17,074 bases of DNA from an uncultured Roseburia sp. (lineage in GTDB: Bacteria > Bacillota > Clostridia > Lachnospirales > Lachnospiraceae): contig CAKRLC010000060.1 in assembly GCA_934358955.1 (NCBI GenBank), forward strand, positions 1-17,074, in the 5' to 3' direction. Below the pieces are notes generated by a model. The model was not told where the DNA came from. It did not search any database and worked only from the letters and a program-made list of their open reading frames with translations. Shown piece by piece: positions 14,607 to 17,074 of the stretch (position 1 is its first letter; every line of letters begins with the position of its first letter). The translations under genes and the position numbers were made by a program.

Positions 14607-14622
14607 GGCTCACCGGTGAGCC
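14607..14622. repeat. Perfect 16-bp palindrome in the lysR leader
   Basis: GGCTCACCGGTGAGCC reads the same on both strands. It lies between the predicted lysR start near 14645 and its ATG. Being much more GC-rich than its surroundings, it could be an operator or an mRNA hairpin. Confidence 0.85.
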
Positions 14623-14651
14623 AACCCACTCTACAACCTGCTGATACCTAC

Positions 14652-14680
14652 ATTATAAAAAAAGGAATCAAAACACGCAA
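14652..14680 (-). promoter_or_regulatory. lysR promoter
   Basis: On the minus strand a -35 TTGCGT (14680-14675) and a perfect -10 TATAAT (14657-14652) are separated by 17 bp. The start would be near 14645, giving a leader of about 73 nt that contains the 16-bp palindrome. Confidence 0.75.
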
Positions 14681-14685
14681 TATAT

Positions 14686-14704
14686 CTGTTAAAAAAATTA
14701 ACAG
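14686..14704. promoter_or_regulatory. Putative LysR operator dyad
   Basis: CTGTTAA and TTAACAG form a perfect 7-bp dyad around five A. Its centre (14695) is about 64 bp before the predicted ilvD start and about 50 bp before the predicted lysR start. This fits a LysR recognition site serving both promoters. Half-site-like CTTACAG repeats follow at 14728-14734 and 14751-14757. Confidence 0.7.
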
Positions 14705-14723
14705 AACATAAAGTATTGTTAAA

Positions 14724-14752
14724 TTTACTTACAGAATAAAATCATGTATACT
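14724..14752 (+). promoter_or_regulatory. ilvD promoter
   Basis: A -10 TATACT (14747-14752) has a poor -35 (TTTACT, 14724-14729) at 17 bp. A weak -35 fits a promoter that needs an activator. The start would be near 14759. Confidence 0.55.
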
Positions 14753-14800
14753 TACAGTAAAGAAGGAAGAAATATCAATACGAAAGCGAACTTAAAAACA

Positions 14801-14850
14801 GGAGATTCGGAAAGAACGCAAAAAAGTCATTTGAAATCTCCCGGATTTTT
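14801..14850 (+). promoter_or_regulatory. Possible attenuator hairpin in the ilvD leader
   Basis: Two pairings compete: GGAGATT (14801-14807) with AATCTCC (14835-14841), and GATTCGG (14804-14810) with CCGGATT (14841-14847), the latter followed at once by a T run to 14850. It lies just before the AAAGGAAG ribosome site. Both stems are short, so this is a weak call. No leader peptide or T-box is visible. Confidence 0.35.
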
Positions 14851-14870
14851 ATAGAGAAAGGAAGAAAATA

Positions 14871-16580
14871 ATGGATTACGAAAAAGAGTTTGAACTGAAA
14901 GACAAAAAGTATCGCAGCAGTACATTGACCAATGGTCTGGGACGTACCGGACAGCGTGCGCTTTTATATGCAACCGGTATGGATGAAGAGGATATGAAAA
15001 AACCGTTTGTTGCAGTCATTGGATCTTTCAGTGAGATGGTTCCGGGACATGTGCATTTACGCGAGCTGGCAGAGTATGTAAAGCAGGGTGTTATTGAGGC
15101 AGGAGGTGTTCCGAGACAGTCTGAAACGATTGCAATCTGCGATGGACTGTGTCAGGGACATAAAGGAATGTGCTATCCGCTGGCAAGCCGTGATCTGATC
15201 GCAGACTCCATCGAAATGGTCGTAGAAGCACATCATTTTGACGCAATGGTATTATTACCGGGGTGTGATAAGATCATTCCGGGTATGTTAATGGCAGCAG
15301 CAAGATTAAATATTCCGGCAGTCATCGTACCTGGCGGACCAATGCTTCCAGGAAACGTAGGTGGCAATCCATTGTTCTGTTCCAGTGAATTAAGAGAATA
15401 TCCGGGACGTGTGGAAAAGGGCGTCGTGACAGTAGAGCAGATGAAGGAAGCAGAGAAGGCTGCACTTCCAACCGTAGGAAGCTGTGCACACCTTGGAACA
15501 GCAAACTCCATGTGTATGCTGACAGAGGTTCTTGGAATGGCACTTCCAGGAGCAGGAACAGCGCCGGCCGTATCAAATAAACGGAAAAGAATCGCAAAAG
15601 CAAGTGGACGCTGCGTTATGAAAATGTTAGAGGAAGGCATCACACCAAGACAGATTTTAACAAGAGAGACCTTGTTAAACGGTGTGGCAGGAGCGATGGC
15701 AACCGGATCTTCTACGAATCTTGTTCTTCATCTGATGGCAATCGCACATGAAGCAGGAGTGGAATTGAATCTGGAAGATTTCGATAAAATCAGCCGCGAT
15801 GTACCATTTGTCTGTAATTTACAGCCATCCGGCAAATATCCGATCGTGTCACTGGATGCAACAGGCGGAATTCCTGCTGTTATGAAGACGATCGAAGAGA
15901 AACTGGACACCAATCAGATGACTGTTTCAGGTAAAACAGTAAAAGAACTGATCGATCCGGTAGAAAAACATGCGGACGATGTATTGAAATCTATGGAAGC
16001 ACCACAGAAACCAGAAGGTGGAATCGCAGTCCTTCATGGAAATCTCGCACCTCAGGGAGCCGTGATCAAACAGTCTGGTGTAAAAGAATCTATGTATTAT
16101 TTCAAAGGAAAAGCAAGAGTATTTAATTCTATGGAAGAGGCTGATGCAGCAGTCAGTGGTGACCAGATTGAAAAAGGAACGGTTATCGTCATTCGTTATG
16201 AGGGACCAAAGGGTGGCCCTGGAATGAGAGAAATGCTTTCTACAACAGCACTGATCATGGGACGGGGCATGGATGAAGACTGTGCATTGATCACAGACGG
16301 ACGGTTCTCAGGAGCAACCCACGGACCATGTGTCGGACATATTTCTCCGGAAGCTGCATCCGGCGGACCAATTGCTTTTGTGGAGGACGGCGATGTGATC
16401 GAAATCGATATCCATAACCGTACGTTAAAGCTGGAAGTTTCCGATGAGGAGCTTGCCCGCAGAAAAGAAGGCTGGAAGCCACTTATCAAACCTAGAACTC
16501 CTGCACTTGCAAAGTATTCTTATCTGGTAAGCTCTGCGGATAAGGGCGCCGTTATCGATGTGTCTGAATTAAAATGGTAA
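14871..16580 (+). CDS. ilvD: Dihydroxy-acid dehydratase family (IlvD/Edd), divergent
   Basis: The 569-residue product is full length for the IlvD/Edd family, Fe-S dehydratases that turn 2,3-dihydroxy acids into 2-keto acids in valine, isoleucine and leucine synthesis. Seen motifs are VPGHVHLRELAE, PGCDKIIPGMLMAAARLNIP (C132, D133, K134), VGSCAHLGTANSMCMLTE (C205), and GSSTNLVLHLMAIAHEAG; D91 lies in ICDGLCQGH. It departs from typical IlvD: GSF (51-53) stands where NxC, NSF or NSW is usual, and MCYPLASRD replaces the common M-YSLPSRE. It may be a true IlvD of Clostridia or a related sugar-acid dehydratase. No other branched-chain gene is in the window. The ribosome site is AAAGGAAG. Confidence 0.82.
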   Translation: MDYEKEFELKDKKYRSSTLTNGLGRTGQRALLYATGMDEEDMKKPFVAVIGSFSEMVPGHVHLRELAEYVKQGVIEAGGVPRQSETIAICDGLCQGHKGMCYPLASRDLIADSIEMVVEAHHFDAMVLLPGCDKIIPGMLMAAARLNIPAVIVPGGPMLPGNVGGNPLFCSSELREYPGRVEKGVVTVEQMKEAEKAALPTVGSCAHLGTANSMCMLTEVLGMALPGAGTAPAVSNKRKRIAKASGRCVMKMLEEGITPRQILTRETLLNGVAGAMATGSSTNLVLHLMAIAHEAGVELNLEDFDKISRDVPFVCNLQPSGKYPIVSLDATGGIPAVMKTIEEKLDTNQMTVSGKTVKELIDPVEKHADDVLKSMEAPQKPEGGIAVLHGNLAPQGAVIKQSGVKESMYYFKGKARVFNSMEEADAAVSGDQIEKGTVIVIRYEGPKGGPGMREMLSTTALIMGRGMDEDCALITDGRFSGATHGPCVGHISPEAASGGPIAFVEDGDVIEIDIHNRTLKLEVSDEELARRKEGWKPLIKPRTPALAKYSYLVSSADKGAVIDVSELKW

Positions 16581-16614
16581 GAAAGCAGTATTGAACGATC
16601 AATTAAAATTGAGA

Positions 16615-16642
16615 GCATGAACAAAATTCCCCTGCATACAAT
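16615..16642 (+). promoter_or_regulatory. Sigma-E-like promoter of spoIIID
   Basis: CATACAAT (16635-16642) matches the known sigma-E -10 consensus exactly. GCATGAA (16615-16621), 14-nt spacing (usual range), is a partial match to the -35 GCATATT. Transcription would begin near 16649, inside the ilvD terminator loop. SpoIIID is a sigma-E gene in B. subtilis and C. difficile (established knowledge). Confidence 0.65.
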
Positions 16643-16674
16643 GTAAAAATGAGTATTGCAGGGGAGTTTTTTTT
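16623..16674 (+). terminator. ilvD terminator overlapping the spoIIID start
   Basis: CCCCTGCA (16629-16636) pairs perfectly with TGCAGGGG (16657-16664). The stem extends outward through AAAATT with AGTTTT and inward through TAC with GTA across a one-base bulge. A run of eight T ends at 16674. The 3' arm holds the GGGGAG ribosome site of spoIIID, and the T run runs into its TTG start. Confidence 0.88.
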
Positions 16675-16675
16675 G
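16661..16675 (+). promoter_or_regulatory. Ribosome site and TTG start of spoIIID
   Basis: GGGGAG (16661-16666) is 6 nt before the TTG at 16673. The only upstream ATG (16649) lies in the hairpin loop with no ribosome site. SpoIIID proteins in relatives begin with a residue followed by KGYIEER or similar, which matches this start. Confidence 0.8.
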
Positions 16676-16927
16676 AAAGGTTATATTGAGGAAAGAGCTA
16701 TTGAGATCGCAAATTATATTATTGAAAACAATGCGACGGTAAGACAGGCTGCGAAGCATTTTGGAATCAGTAAGAGTACGGTACATAAAGATGTAACAGA
16801 ACGTTTATGCCTGATCAACGCATCTATGGCACATGAGACAAGAAAAGTGTTAGATGTGAATAAGTCAGAGCGCCATATCCGGGGTGGAATGGCGACGCGG
16901 GAAAAATATCTGCATTTACGCGGGTGA
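16673..16927 (+). CDS. spoIIID: Sporulation transcriptional regulator SpoIIID
   Basis: SpoIIID is the small mother-cell DNA-binding protein that activates or represses many sigma-E genes and leads to sigma-K. From the TTG the product has 84 residues and aligns with B. subtilis SpoIIID from end to end: YIEERAIEIANYI, a helix-turn-helix at 22-41 (TVRQAAKHFGISKSTVHKDV), and the basic C-terminal KSERHIRGGMATREKYL. The second DNA-contacting basic segment is therefore intact. It follows ilvD by 92 nt, but its sigma-E-like promoter within the ilvD terminator suggests separate expression in sporulation. The gene downstream is preceded by a new promoter and a TPP riboswitch. Confidence 0.95.
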   Translation: MKGYIEERAIEIANYIIENNATVRQAAKHFGISKSTVHKDVTERLCLINASMAHETRKVLDVNKSERHIRGGMATREKYLHLRG

Positions 16928-16940
16928 CAAGAGAAAAAGC

Positions 16941-16968
16941 TTGCATTTTATCTAAGTATGTGTATAAT
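16941..16968 (+). promoter_or_regulatory. Promoter of the TPP-riboswitch transcript
   Basis: A -35 TTGCAT (16941-16946) and a perfect -10 TATAAT (16963-16968) are separated by 16 bp. The start near 16975 lies about 15 nt before the riboswitch. Confidence 0.8.
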
Positions 16969-16988
16969 AGACCTGTATTGTTAAATAG

Positions 16989-17074
16989 AAAAGGGGTGCT
17001 CGCACAGGCGGGCTGAGAGTAAGCGGATGCTTTAACCCGGAACCTGATTTGGATAATGCCAACGTAGGGAGATA
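16989..17074 (+). ncRNA. TPP riboswitch (THI element), cut by the window end
   Basis: The hallmark blocks occur in order: GGGGTGC (16993-16999), GGCTGAGAG (CTGAGA at 17013-17018), AACCTGATTTGG, and GGATAATGCCAACGTAGGGA. Thiamin pyrophosphate binding normally turns off the downstream gene. The aptamer appears complete, but the expression platform and gene, likely thiamine synthesis or transport, lie beyond the window. Confidence 0.95.

Noticed and set aside
14759..14870. Leader peptide or T-box for branched-chain amino acid control of ilvD
   Set aside because: The 112-nt leader has no ATG with a ribosome site, no run of Leu, Val or Ile codons and no T-box sequence. Only a weak hairpin is present.

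Overview
The window looks like a chromosomal segment from a spore-forming Clostridia species, most likely Lachnospiraceae (inference). The supporting evidence is moderately AT-rich DNA, a long-form HPF, a Veg homologue, a SipL-like DUF3794/LysM protein next to veg, SpoIIID, and a methionine aminopeptidase with an N-terminal SEC-C zinc motif. Nothing indicates a phage, plasmid, CRISPR array or defence island. This is mostly core genome, and the interest lies in the regulatory DNA and in a dispersed repeat.

Layout. 1-430: four tRNAs (Asp-GTC, Val-TAC, Leu-TAA, Arg-ACG) and a terminator. 507-1169: hpf with promoter and terminator. 1250-1581: a small unknown ORF. 1582-2100: a gene-poor stretch with a terminator, a 40-nt palindrome and repeat copy A. 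2082-4783: ddl and murF, two consecutive steps in making UDP-MurNAc-pentapeptide, with one promoter and a strong terminator. 4795-5028: repeat copy B. 5092-5826: plsC on the minus strand. 6100-6582: a PrcB_C-domain lipoprotein. 6619-8574: veg, then the SipL-like gene. 8614-9997: a secreted coiled-coil NlpC/P60 hydrolase with a terminator hairpin in its leader. 10036-11490: yqeY and map. 11494-11623: repeat copy C. 11754-13641: two unknown genes and a Cof-type HAD phosphatase. 13627-16580: a LysR regulator divergent from an ilvD-family dehydratase. 16615-16927: spoIIID. 16941-17074: promoter and TPP riboswitch for a gene beyond the window.

Functional themes. Cell envelope (ddl, murF, plsC, NlpC/P60), sporulation (sipL-like, spoIIID), translation (tRNAs, hpf, yqeY, map) and metabolite control (LysR-ilvD, TPP riboswitch).

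Main observations. (1) Three copies of an inverted-repeat element of about 120 nt sit in intergenic DNA; one is in the opposite orientation and carries exactly 108 nt extra with a second hairpin core. (2) At both sporulation genes the upstream gene's intrinsic terminator contains the downstream Shine-Dalgarno in its 3' arm and ends at a TTG start. At spoIIID a sigma-E-like -10 lies in the 5' arm, so a sporulation transcript would start in the loop and leave the ribosome site open. (3) The LysR/ilvD intergenic region has a dyad about 64 bp upstream of the predicted ilvD start, which is classic LysR geometry.
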